Source of the DNA: Humidesulfovibrio sp.
Lineage (GTDB): Bacteria; Desulfobacterota; Desulfovibrionia; Desulfovibrionales; Desulfovibrionaceae
NCBI RefSeq assembly: GCF_030689645.1
Contig: NZ_JAUYFU010000077.1
Span: forward strand, 1 to 64,000
Direction: 5' to 3'
Length of the DNA stretch: 64,000 nucleotides
The notes below the pieces were generated by a model. The model was given only the letters and a program-made list of their open reading frames with translations, had not been told where the DNA came from and made no database searches. Each line of letters begins with the position of its first letter. Position 1 is the stretch's first letter. Shown here piece by piece: positions 51,419 through 60,272 of this stretch. The position numbers and the translations under genes were made by a program.

Positions 51419-53314
51419 ATGCTCAAGGAACGCAAGGAACTGAACATCGACGACATGACCATCTGGGACGACGCCAAGGAAATGATAGCCAAAGCTCGCG
51501 CCGAGGGCATAGCTACGGCCTGGGACCGCTTACAGGCCCAGACGCCGCACTGCAAATTCTGCGAATTGGGCACCACCTGCCGCAACTGCACCATGGGTCC
51601 CTGCCGTATCAGCAGCAAACCAGGCTCAAAAATGCGCCTCGGCGTCTGCGGCGCTGACGAGCACGTCATAGTGGCCCGAAACTTTGGCCGCTTTGTGGCT
51701 GGCGGAGCCGCAGGGCACTCGGATCATGGCCGCGACTTGATCGAGGTGCTGGAAGCCATCGTGGAAGGTCAAACAGCCGACTACTCCATCCGCGACGAAG
51801 CTAAACTGCTGCGTATCTCCGTCGAGCTGGGCATTGAGTGCGAGGGCCGCGAACTCAATGACGTGGCCCGCGACCTCATGGGCATCTGCTACGCCGACTT
51901 TGGCAGCCGCAAGCGGGAGCTGGCATTTCTTTCACGCGTGCCGCAGAAGCGAAAAGACATCTGGGCCAGGCTCGGCATCACCCCGCGCGGGATTGACCGC
52001 GAAATTGCTGAGATGATGCACCGCACCCATATGGGCTGCGACAACGACGCGCCCAACACCATGCTTCACGCCGCGCGCACGGCCCTGGCCGACGGCTGGG
52101 GCGGCTCCATGATTGGCACCGAGCTTTCCGATGTGATATTCGGAACGCCCACGCCCCGCCGCTCAACCACCAATCTCGCCACCATCAAGAAGAACATGGT
52201 GAACATCCTGGTGCACGGGCACAACCCAGTAGTGTCTGAGATGGTCCTGGCCGCCGCGCGCGACCCCGAGCTCATTGCCAAGGCCAAGGCGCTGGGCGCT
52301 GCTGGCATCAACATCGTCGGCCTGTGCTGCACCGGCAACGAACTGCTCATGCGCCAGGGCATTCCCATGGCGGGCAATCACCTCATGACTGAACTGGCCA
52401 TCATCACCGGCGCGGTGGAGGCCATCGTGGTGGACTACCAGTGCATCATGCCGAGCCTGGTGCAGATCTCCCACTGTTACCACACAAAGTTCTTTGATAC
52501 GGCGAACAAGGCCCGCTTCACCGGGGCCATCCACTACGACATCCATCCGCACAACGCCCTGAGTCAGGCCAAAGAGATGGTAGGCATCGCGGTGGACGGC
52601 TTCGCCCGGCGCGACCCGGCCCGCGTGAATATTCCCGGCGAGCCCGTGGACATAATGACCGGCTTCAGCAACGAGGCTGTCATAGCCGCCCTGGGCGGCA
52701 GCCTCACGCCGCTCATCGACGCCATCAAAGCGGGAAAGATCCGCGGCGCGGTGGGCATCGTCGGCTGCAACAACCCAAAGTTCCAGCAGGATTCCATGAA
52801 CGTGGGCCTGGCCAAAGAACTCATCAAAAGGGACATACTGGTCATCGTCACCGGCTGCGTGACCACGGCGGCCGGCAAGGCCGGGCTGCTGGTGCCCGAG
52901 GGCGCGGGCATGGCCGGGCCGGGCCTCCAGGCCGTGTGCGGAGCCTTGGGCATTCCGCCCGTGCTGCACTACGGCTCCTGCGTCGACAACTCGCGCATCC
53001 TTCAACTCTGCGCCGCCCTGGCCAACGAACTTGGGGTGGACATCAGCGACCTGCCCGTTGGCGCAAGTTCGCCCGAATGGTACTCCGAGAAGGCGGCGGC
53101 CATCGGCCTCTACGCCGTGGCCAGCGGCATCTACACCCACCTGGGCCACCCGCCGCACATACTGGGTTCGAGCGTGGTCACCAACCTTGCCGTGTCCGGC
53201 CTTGAAGGCATGGTTGGCGCCAGCTTCGTCATCGAGCCCGACCCGGTGAAGGCGGCGGAACTCTTCGATGCGCGCATCCGAATGAAGCGGCTGGGCCTTG
53301 GCCTGCCCGCTTAG
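51419..53314 (+). CDS. cooS: Ni-dependent carbon-monoxide dehydrogenase catalytic subunit
   Basis: PHCKFCELGTTCRNCTMGPCRI, GLCCTGNELLMRQGIPMAGN, GIVGCNNPKFQQDSMN, VTGCVTTAAGKAGLL; GGAGG SD before 51419. Confidence 0.95.
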   Translation: MLKERKELNIDDMTIWDDAKEMIAKARAEGIATAWDRLQAQTPHCKFCELGTTCRNCTMGPCRISSKPGSKMRLGVCGADEHVIVARNFGRFVAGGAAGHSDHGRDLIEVLEAIVEGQTADYSIRDEAKLLRISVELGIECEGRELNDVARDLMGICYADFGSRKRELAFLSRVPQKRKDIWARLGITPRGIDREIAEMMHRTHMGCDNDAPNTMLHAARTALADGWGGSMIGTELSDVIFGTPTPRRSTTNLATIKKNMVNILVHGHNPVVSEMVLAAARDPELIAKAKALGAAGINIVGLCCTGNELLMRQGIPMAGNHLMTELAIITGAVEAIVVDYQCIMPSLVQISHCYHTKFFDTANKARFTGAIHYDIHPHNALSQAKEMVGIAVDGFARRDPARVNIPGEPVDIMTGFSNEAVIAALGGSLTPLIDAIKAGKIRGAVGIVGCNNPKFQQDSMNVGLAKELIKRDILVIVTGCVTTAAGKAGLLVPEGAGMAGPGLQAVCGALGIPPVLHYGSCVDNSRILQLCAALANELGVDISDLPVGASSPEWYSEKAAAIGLYAVASGIYTHLGHPPHILGSSVVTNLAVSGLEGMVGASFVIEPDPVKAAELFDARIRMKRLGLGLPA

Positions 53315-53415
53315 TTTCTGATTCTTGATCCTCCTCCTTGGGCTGGCCGGAGTGTACTCCTCCGGCCAGCCAGCAACAAACGGCATCAGACGGCGAGTTG
53401 GCCAGGAGCGGCAGT

Positions 53416-54255
53416 ATGAAGATCGCATTCGCGGGAAAGGGCGGCGCGGGAAAAACGAGCATGGCGGCCTGGCTGGGCGATCACCTGGCCCGGCGCGGCG
53501 AAAGCGTCTGGCTGGTGGACGCGGACACGGCACTGTCCCTCGGCCAGGCCTCGGGTCTCGACCCGTCGGCCCTGCCCGCGCCACTGGCTGAGCGCGAAGA
53601 CATCATTCGAAGCCACATCGGCCAGGGCTACATGAGCCTGAATCCGGATGTTTCGCACCTACCTGAGACGCTAAGCGTGGAGCTGCCCCTGGGCGGGCCT
53701 GCGCTTCCTGGCGTACAGCCCGGCCAGAAGCGCCTGCTGGTCATGGGCGCCATCGGTGGAGAAGGCGGTTGCGCCTGCGCCGCCAACGCCCTGCTCAAGG
53801 CCGTGCTGGCACACCTGATTCTTGACCGCCGAGAGTGGGTGCTGGTGGACATGGAGGCTGGCGTGGAGCACCTTGGCCGGGGCACCGTGGCCGATGTGGA
53901 TGCCCTTGTGGTGGTCAGCGAGCCCAGCCTGCGTGCGCTCTCCACCGCCAGCGAGATCTCGCGCCTGGCACGGGGCCTGGGGCTTTCCAGGCAGATGCTG
54001 GCCCTCAACCGCTGCGATGCGCAAGAGGCTCCGCCCGCGCACCTGGACCTGCCGAAACACATGCTGCGCGTGCCCATGCTGAAGGGCCTCAAGCAGCGTC
54101 AGCTTTCCACGGGCAGCGTGCTCGGCCTGCCGGAGGAGGCCCTGGTGAGCGCCCTGTGTGACGAACTGCTGATCTGCCTGTGCGGTCACTCAAACGCGCC
54201 TAGCCTGCTCCAGAACGCCGGGGTCGCCGTGCCTGCCGCGCACCAATCCCCCTGA
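53416..54255 (+). CDS. cooC: CooC-type nickel-insertion ATPase
   Basis: MKIAFAGKGGAGKTSMAAWLGDHLARRGESVWLVDADTALSLG, CAC motif in GGCACAANALL, downstream of cooS. Confidence 0.92.
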   Translation: MKIAFAGKGGAGKTSMAAWLGDHLARRGESVWLVDADTALSLGQASGLDPSALPAPLAEREDIIRSHIGQGYMSLNPDVSHLPETLSVELPLGGPALPGVQPGQKRLLVMGAIGGEGGCACAANALLKAVLAHLILDRREWVLVDMEAGVEHLGRGTVADVDALVVVSEPSLRALSTASEISRLARGLGLSRQMLALNRCDAQEAPPAHLDLPKHMLRVPMLKGLKQRQLSTGSVLGLPEEALVSALCDELLICLCGHSNAPSLLQNAGVAVPAAHQSP

Positions 54256-54289
54256 ATACAACATTGAAACAAAGCAGGAGGGCCGCGAC

Positions 54290-54928
54290 ATGATGCAAAG
54301 CGGCATCGACATCTTGACGACCCTGAAGCAGCCGGGGATGGAAGCGCTATCGGGCTGCTTCCAGACACGCAACTTTACCCGCAAATCGCAGATATTCCTG
54401 CCGCAGCACAGCGAAGATATCATCTTCATCGTGGGTAAAGGCAGGGCGAGGCTCTACCTGGCATACGAGGACAAGGAGTTCACCTTGGCCATCCTGGAGC
54501 GAGGCGATGTCTACAGCACCCATACGCGGGCCTTTGTCTCCGCCCTTGACGACACGCAGCTTCTCTGCGCAGAGACCTCACAGGTGCGCCGCCACATGCT
54601 GTCCCTGCCGCAGTTCACCGGGGCCATGGTGCGCGTGCTGGGCGAGGTGCTCAAACACTCCATCAGCATCATCGACGACCTGGCCTTCCGCGACGTGCAG
54701 ACCAGGCTGGTGCGTTTTCTGCGCTTCGTGGCCTCCCAAAGCGGCGAAACCCAGCCCGGCGGCGGCGTGCTGCTGAACCTGGGTCTTACCACAGAGCAGT
54801 TCGCCAGCCTGCTCGGCACCACGCGCCAAACCCTCTCAACCATGTTGAACATTTTGGAGCGGGAAGGTCGCGTCGAACTTCGCAAGCGCGGCAGCATCTT
54901 CATCCCCAGCCTGGACTTGCTGGGCTAG
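54290..54928 (+). CDS. cooA: CRP/FNR-family regulator, CooA-like CO sensor
   Basis: CRP fold; EDKEFTLAILERGDVYSTHTRAFVSA aligns with CooA heme region; HTH LTTEQFASLLGTTRQTLSTMLNILEREGRVELRKRG; in cooSC operon. Confidence 0.82.
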   Translation: MMQSGIDILTTLKQPGMEALSGCFQTRNFTRKSQIFLPQHSEDIIFIVGKGRARLYLAYEDKEFTLAILERGDVYSTHTRAFVSALDDTQLLCAETSQVRRHMLSLPQFTGAMVRVLGEVLKHSISIIDDLAFRDVQTRLVRFLRFVASQSGETQPGGGVLLNLGLTTEQFASLLGTTRQTLSTMLNILEREGRVELRKRGSIFIPSLDLLG

Positions 54929-55003
54929 AGAAAACGGCGCTCCCGTGCGCGCTTGCGGCCTTGCGCAGCCCGGGCAAAGCGGTTACACGTTTGAACCCGG
55001 CAC

Positions 55004-55097
55004 GGAAGCGTATCGTCACCGGTGTGGCGCCCAGACTTCAAATCTGGTGTGTGGTCGAGAGGTCACAGGTAGGTTCGACTCCTATACGCTTCCGCCA
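55004..55097 (+). tRNA. selC: tRNA-SeC (anticodon TCA)
   Basis: 94 nt incl. CCA; GGAAGCG acceptor/CGCTTCC, anticodon arm CAGACTTCAAATCTG, long variable arm. Confidence 0.95.
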
Positions 55098-55217
55098 TCT
55101 TGCGCTTTGTGCCAGTTGAGCCATTGGCGCGCAGGGTGCCGAAGCGGAAATTTTGCGGGCTCCCGCAAAAAATGCTTGCCAAGGAGACGGGGGTTGCCTT
55201 AAAGAGTCCTTCCCAAC

Positions 55218-55293
55218 GGGCGATTAACTCAGCGGTTAGAGTGCCACCTTCACACGGTGGAAGTCCCGAGTTCAAATCCCGGATCGCCCACCA
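55218..55293 (+). tRNA. tRNA-Val (anticodon CAC)
   Basis: GGGCGAT/ATCGCCC acceptor, CCACC-TTCACAC-GGTGG anticodon arm, CCGAG-TTCAAAT-CCCGG T-arm, CCA encoded. Confidence 0.96.
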
Positions 55294-55302
55294 GGAGAAA
55301 TC

Positions 55303-55327
55303 AGCCCCGCCTCGCGGGGCTTTTTTC
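55303..55327 (+). terminator. intrinsic terminator after tRNA-Val
   Basis: GCCCCGCCTCGCGGGGCTTTTTTCG. Confidence 0.9.
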
Positions 55328-55361
55328 GTTCTGAGTCCCGGCCTTCTACACAGGAAACATC

Positions 55362-55829
55362 ATGCGCATCGTGCTCTACCAGCCGGAAATTCCGCCCAAC
55401 ACCGGGAACATCGCCCGGCTCTGCGCGGCAACTGCCACCCCGCTTCATCTCATCGAGCCGCTGGGCTTCAAGATCGACGACAAGCATCTGAAACGCGCCG
55501 GGCTGGACTACTGGCCAAACGTGAACCTTTACGTGCACCCACACTGGGCCGCCTTTGAATCCGCCCTCATATCGGTGGGGCCGAGCCGCGTGGTGCTTAC
55601 CAGCGCGCGCGGCGGCGTGCCGCACCATGATTTCCGGTTCGAGCCCGGCGACGCCATAGTACTTGGGCCGGAAACGCGCGGTCTGCCGGAATTTCTTTTC
55701 GACCTCTGCCCGCTTCGCGTGCGCATCCCCACCCTGGACACAGTGCGCAGCCTGAATCTCTCCACCGCGGCGGGAATCCTGCTGTACGAGTCTCTGCGCC
55801 AGACAAACGGCCTGGGCGCCTTGTCCTGA
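55362..55829 (+). CDS. trmL: tRNA (cytidine/uridine-34 2'-O)-methyltransferase
   Basis: MRIVLYQPEIPPNTGNIARLCAATATPLHLIEPLGFKIDDKHLKRAGLDYW, LGPETRGLPE, LNLSTAAGILLYE. Confidence 0.95.
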   Translation: MRIVLYQPEIPPNTGNIARLCAATATPLHLIEPLGFKIDDKHLKRAGLDYWPNVNLYVHPHWAAFESALISVGPSRVVLTSARGGVPHHDFRFEPGDAIVLGPETRGLPEFLFDLCPLRVRIPTLDTVRSLNLSTAAGILLYESLRQTNGLGALS

Positions 55830-55905
55830 GGTTTGCCCAACGCCCTTGCACACGGGCCAACCAGCGGGTACTACACGCTGAACCATAAAGCATAAGGAGC
55901 GACTC

Positions 55906-56925
55906 ATGCGCCTTCTCGTCACCGGCGGCTGCGGATTCATCGGGGCCAATTTCCTCTACGCCATGCGCCAGCGCCACCCCGACTGGCAGCTCGTCAATCT
56001 GGACAAGCTCACCTACGCGGGCAACCTGGGCAGCCTGCGGGCCCTTGAGGCTGAGGCGGGCAGCGCCTACGTCTTCATCCATGGCGACATCTGCGACCGC
56101 GACCTGGTTTCCGCCCTGCTGGCGGAGCATGCCGTCGACGCAGTGGTGAATTTCGCGGCTGAAAGCCATGTGGATCGCTCCATCGACGACCCCGCTCCCT
56201 TTGTGGTGACCAACGTACTGGGTGCGCAGAACGTTTTGGATTGCGCCCGGCGCGCCGGAATCAAGCGCGTGGTGCATGTCTCCACGGACGAAGTTTACGG
56301 TTCCCTGGGCGAAACAGGACAGTTCCACGAAAACACGCCCCTGGCGCCCAACAGCCCATACTCGGCCTCCAAGGCCGGGGCCGACCTGCTGGCCCGCGCC
56401 TACCACGAGACCTACGGCCAGGACGTGGTCGTCACCCGCTGCTCCAACAACTACGGCCCCTACCAGTTCCCGGAAAAGCTCATCCCCCTCATGTACACCA
56501 AAGCCATCAAGGGCGAGCCTTTGCCCGTATACGGCGACGGCCAGAATGTACGCGACTGGATCTTCGTGGATGACCACTGCCGGGGCGTAGAACTGGCGTT
56601 GTTAAAGGGACGTCCGGGGGCAGTGTACAACTTCGGCGGCGCGGCGGAGATGCCGAACATCGAAGTGGTGCGCACCATCCTGCGCCTCACCGGGCAGAAC
56701 GACAGCCTCATCCGCTTCGTCACCGACCGCCCCGGCCATGACCGCCGCTATGCCATGAACTTCGACCTGGCGGAGCGTGAGCTTGGCTTTGCCCCGTCCG
56801 TCACCTTTGCCGAGGGCATGTCGCGCACCATCGCCTGGTACCAGGCCAATTCCGTGTGGCTGGACGAGGTGCAAAGCGGCGCCTACCTCAAATTCATGGA
56901 CCGCTGGTACAAGGAGCGCTCATGA
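55906..56925 (+). CDS. rfbB: dTDP-glucose 4,6-dehydratase
   Basis: MRLLVTGGCGFIGANFLY, VNFAAESHVDRSI, HVSTDEVYGSLG, YSASKAGADLLARAYHETYG. Confidence 0.96.
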   Translation: MRLLVTGGCGFIGANFLYAMRQRHPDWQLVNLDKLTYAGNLGSLRALEAEAGSAYVFIHGDICDRDLVSALLAEHAVDAVVNFAAESHVDRSIDDPAPFVVTNVLGAQNVLDCARRAGIKRVVHVSTDEVYGSLGETGQFHENTPLAPNSPYSASKAGADLLARAYHETYGQDVVVTRCSNNYGPYQFPEKLIPLMYTKAIKGEPLPVYGDGQNVRDWIFVDDHCRGVELALLKGRPGAVYNFGGAAEMPNIEVVRTILRLTGQNDSLIRFVTDRPGHDRRYAMNFDLAERELGFAPSVTFAEGMSRTIAWYQANSVWLDEVQSGAYLKFMDRWYKERS

Positions 56926-57842
56926 GCCTGCCCGAAAAAGCGCTGGTCTTCGGCGGCAGAAACGGCCTGCTGGGACGCGCCGTGGTTGACGCGCTGGCCG
57001 CTGCCGGTGTTGAGGCCATACCCGTTTCCAACGCCGACGTGGACTACTTCGACGCCGACGCCCTGGACGATTTCCTGGACACCTTCGAGCCGCCCCTTTC
57101 CGACGAGGACTACGACCCGGCCACGCTTTGCCTGGTCAACGCCGTGGCCTACACCCAAGTGGACAAGGCCGAGGACGCCCCAGAGGAGGCTTACCGCCTC
57201 AACGCCGCCCTGCCCGCCCTGCTCGGCGTGCTGGCCGAAGAACGCGGCCACAGGCTGGTGCATTTTTCCACGGACTTCGTTTTCGACGGCGCCAAGCGCA
57301 CCCCCTACCTGCCCACTGACGCCACGGACCCGCTGTCGGTCTATGGCGCTTCCAAGCGGGCAGGCGAAGAGGCCTTGCTGGCCCTCGACATCCCCGGCCT
57401 GCTCATCCTGCGCACGGCCTGGCTCTTCGGGCCGGGCAAAATGAACTTCGTGCAACGGATGATTGAACTGGCAGCCGAACGACCAGAACTCAGCGTCGTG
57501 TCAGACCAGTTCGGATCGCCCACATACACCCTTGATCTGGCCGCGCTGACCGTGGCGCTGCTGAAAAACGGAGCGGCGGGCCTTCTGCACGCAGCCAACT
57601 CCGGCCCGGCCACCTGGCATGAGCTGGCCTCCGCGGCAATCGAACTGGCCCATAGCCCATGCAAGGTGATCCCCATCCGCACCAGCGGCTACCCCACCCG
57701 CGCCAAACGCCCGGCATACTCTGTGCTTGATCTCTCCGAGACCGCACGACGGGCGGGATACACGCCTCGACACTGGCGCGAAGCCCTGGCGGAGTATGTT
57801 GCGAAGCTCTTGGCCGAAGGGGCGGCCCAGCCACAGCCCTGA
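56922..57842 (+). CDS. rfbD: dTDP-4-dehydrorhamnose reductase family
   Basis: LVFGGRNGLLGRAVVDAL, VNAVAYTQVDKAEDAPEEAYRLNA, STDFVFDGAKRTPYLPTD, YGASKRAGE. Confidence 0.92.
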   Translation: MSLPEKALVFGGRNGLLGRAVVDALAAAGVEAIPVSNADVDYFDADALDDFLDTFEPPLSDEDYDPATLCLVNAVAYTQVDKAEDAPEEAYRLNAALPALLGVLAEERGHRLVHFSTDFVFDGAKRTPYLPTDATDPLSVYGASKRAGEEALLALDIPGLLILRTAWLFGPGKMNFVQRMIELAAERPELSVVSDQFGSPTYTLDLAALTVALLKNGAAGLLHAANSGPATWHELASAAIELAHSPCKVIPIRTSGYPTRAKRPAYSVLDLSETARRAGYTPRHWREALAEYVAKLLAEGAAQPQP

Positions 57843-57879
57843 GCCCGGCTTGCCAAAGCCCGGCGATTGTGGTTTGCCA

Positions 57880-58917
57880 ATGGTCATGCGGACATTCTTC
57901 TTTCTGCCGCCCGTGCGCCAGGCCGCCGGAGGCATCACCGTCATCCGGCGCATGGCCGCCTTCCTTACAGCCTCGGGCCGCGAGGCCTTTCTTGTCCCGC
58001 GCGAAACGTCCGGCCAAGGCCAGGGCTGGTCTCCCTCCGAGGCCTGGGTGGATGCGCCCGTGGTCCCCTGGGACCAGCTCCAGCTCACCCCGCAGGATCT
58101 CTGGGTCGTGCCGGAAGGCTGGGTCAACGCCCTTGCGCCCGGCTTCAACGCAGGCGCCCGCTGCCTGGTCTACGTGCAGAACTGGGCCTACCTGCTCTCC
58201 GCCTTGCCGGAGGGAGTCAGCTGGCGCAAGCTGCCTGTGATTTTCGCCGCCGTGTCCGACCCGGTGGCGCAGTTTGTCGCCGCCACCACCGGCCAGAGCG
58301 CGCCCGTACTGCGTCCTGGCATCGACACAAACCTTTTCCGCGCTCCCAAAGCAAAGCCCGACCCGGCCGATGGCATCCGCATCGCCTGGATGCCGCGCAA
58401 GAACAAAGCCCTGGCTAAACAGATTCAGGAAACATTCCAGAACCTGGACGAAGACCTTGCCGCACGATGCGATTGGGTGGAGATCTCCGGCCTGCCCGCC
58501 TCCGGCGTGGCCGAGGCCCTGGCCTCCGCGCACATATTTCTGGCCACGGGCTTCCCCGAGGGCTGCCCCCTGCCGCCCCTTGAGGCCATGGCCTGCGGCT
58601 GCCTGCCCGTCGGCTTCATGGGCTTTGGCGGCGCGGACTACATGCGTCAGGCGCTCGCCGCTGACCAGGACCCTGCTCCCTTCGCCCCCTGGTGGCCGGT
58701 GCGTGATGTCCCATGGGGCGGCAACGGCCTCTGGAGCGCCGACGCGGACATCCTGGGCGCGGCCCTGCACCTGAAAACAGCCGCAACCTGGGCGCTTGCG
58801 GATAGTCCCAATCTCTCCACAACCCTGGCCAATGCCCGCGCCACCGCCGACGCATACACCTTGGACATCCAGCGCCACAGCGTGCTTGAGCTCTGGTCGC
58901 GCCTGGAAACCACCTGA
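57880..58917 (+). CDS. glycosyltransferase family protein
   Basis: FFLPPVRQAAGGITVIRRMAAFL...VLRPGIDTNLF...FLATGFPEGCPLPPLEAMACGCLPVGF. Confidence 0.85.
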   Translation: MVMRTFFFLPPVRQAAGGITVIRRMAAFLTASGREAFLVPRETSGQGQGWSPSEAWVDAPVVPWDQLQLTPQDLWVVPEGWVNALAPGFNAGARCLVYVQNWAYLLSALPEGVSWRKLPVIFAAVSDPVAQFVAATTGQSAPVLRPGIDTNLFRAPKAKPDPADGIRIAWMPRKNKALAKQIQETFQNLDEDLAARCDWVEISGLPASGVAEALASAHIFLATGFPEGCPLPPLEAMACGCLPVGFMGFGGADYMRQALAADQDPAPFAPWWPVRDVPWGGNGLWSADADILGAALHLKTAATWALADSPNLSTTLANARATADAYTLDIQRHSVLELWSRLETT

Positions 58918-58934
58918 GAAGAACCCAGAGCAGC

Positions 58935-59786
58935 ATGTCAAAAAAGAACAAGCCCCCCCGGCCAGAGCCGGAGACCCTCGGCCTGCCCCTGGCCGGAGTG
59001 GATTCCCACGCGCACATGGACCTGGACGACTTCGACGCCGACCGTGAAGATCTTCTCGACCGTGCCCGCGCCTGCGGCGTGTCCCGCATCGGCAACGTGT
59101 TTCTCGGTCCGCAGGCCTACCACAAGAACCGCCATTACTTCGACCACAGGCCGGAGGTGTTCTTCATCCTCGGCATCCATCCTGGCAATGCCGACCAGTG
59201 CACGCCGGAAACGGTGGAAGCCATGCGCCAAGCCTTTGCCGCAGACCCGCGCCTCAAGGCCCTGGGCGAAATCGGCCTGGACTACTACTGGGACGACCAC
59301 CCGCACGAACTGCAACAGCAGGTGTTCCGCACGCAGTTGGCCCTGGCCGCAGAACTCGGCCTGCCCCCGGTGATTCATTGCCGCGACGCGTCAGACAGCC
59401 GCAACGCCTTTGACGACACCATACGCACGCTTGAAGACGCCGGCTTCAGCGGGCGCAAGCTTTTGTGGCACTGCTTCGGCGGCGATGCGTCCCAGGCGCG
59501 GCTGGTTCTGGACCACGGCTGGCATGTGAGCATCCCCGGCCCAGTGAGCTACGGACGCAACAGCGCACTGCGCGAAGCAGTGGAGACGATCCCCCTTGAG
59601 CGCATGCTGATCGAAACAGACTGCCCGTACCTTACCGCCGAGCCCTGGCGCGGCAAACGCAATCACCCGGCCCTGGTTGGCTTTACCGCAGCCTGCGTGG
59701 CCGAGGTCAAAGGCCTTGCGTCAGAGGCTGTTTGGATCGCCACAGGCCGGAACGCCAGCTCCTTTTTCAATCTGGAGGACAGCTGA
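58935..59786 (+). CDS. TatD-family metal-dependent hydrolase
   Basis: GVDSHAHMDLDDFDADREDLL, GLDYYWDDHPHELQQQVFRTQLALA, LIETDCPYLTAEPWRGKRNHPA. Confidence 0.93.
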   Translation: MSKKNKPPRPEPETLGLPLAGVDSHAHMDLDDFDADREDLLDRARACGVSRIGNVFLGPQAYHKNRHYFDHRPEVFFILGIHPGNADQCTPETVEAMRQAFAADPRLKALGEIGLDYYWDDHPHELQQQVFRTQLALAAELGLPPVIHCRDASDSRNAFDDTIRTLEDAGFSGRKLLWHCFGGDASQARLVLDHGWHVSIPGPVSYGRNSALREAVETIPLERMLIETDCPYLTAEPWRGKRNHPALVGFTAACVAEVKGLASEAVWIATGRNASSFFNLEDS

Positions 59787-60244
59787 TGACCACCCCGCAC
59801 CTGACCAACGCCGAACGCGCCGAACGTTACGCCAGGCTCAAGCGTTTCTTCAACAACCGCGACAGATTGTGTATGAATCTTGGCATTCAGGTGACGGACG
59901 TCAGCCTGGGTGTGGCCACTGCGGCCATGACCATTGAGGAGAAACACCTGAACGGGGCGGATGTGGCGCAGGGCGGGGCGATCTTCACCCTGGCGGATCT
60001 GGCCTTTGGCGCGGCTGCCAACTCCCACGGCACCCTGGCCCTTGGGGTCAACGCCAGCATAGCCTTCACCAAGGCTGCCACCTGCGGCAGCAGCCTTACT
60101 GCACACGCGCGGGAGACCGCCGTTTCCGGCCCCCTGGCGACCTATGTGGTGGAAGTCAAAAACGAGGACGGCGAGACCATCGCCACCTTCCAGGGCACAG
60201 CCTACCGCAAGCGCGAACGCCTCGACCTTTCCGCCTGGGGTTGA
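59786..60244 (+). CDS. PaaI-type hotdog thioesterase
   Basis: HLNGADVAQGGAIFTLADLAFGAAANSHGTLALGVNASIAFTKAA. Confidence 0.9.
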   Translation: MTTPHLTNAERAERYARLKRFFNNRDRLCMNLGIQVTDVSLGVATAAMTIEEKHLNGADVAQGGAIFTLADLAFGAAANSHGTLALGVNASIAFTKAATCGSSLTAHARETAVSGPLATYVVEVKNEDGETIATFQGTAYRKRERLDLSAWG

Positions 60245-60272
60245 ACGCAGGGTAGAGAGACCGCCCAGACAC

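Noticed and set aside
52163-53584. 473-aa minus-strand ORF
   Set aside because: Antisense of cooS and the start of cooC
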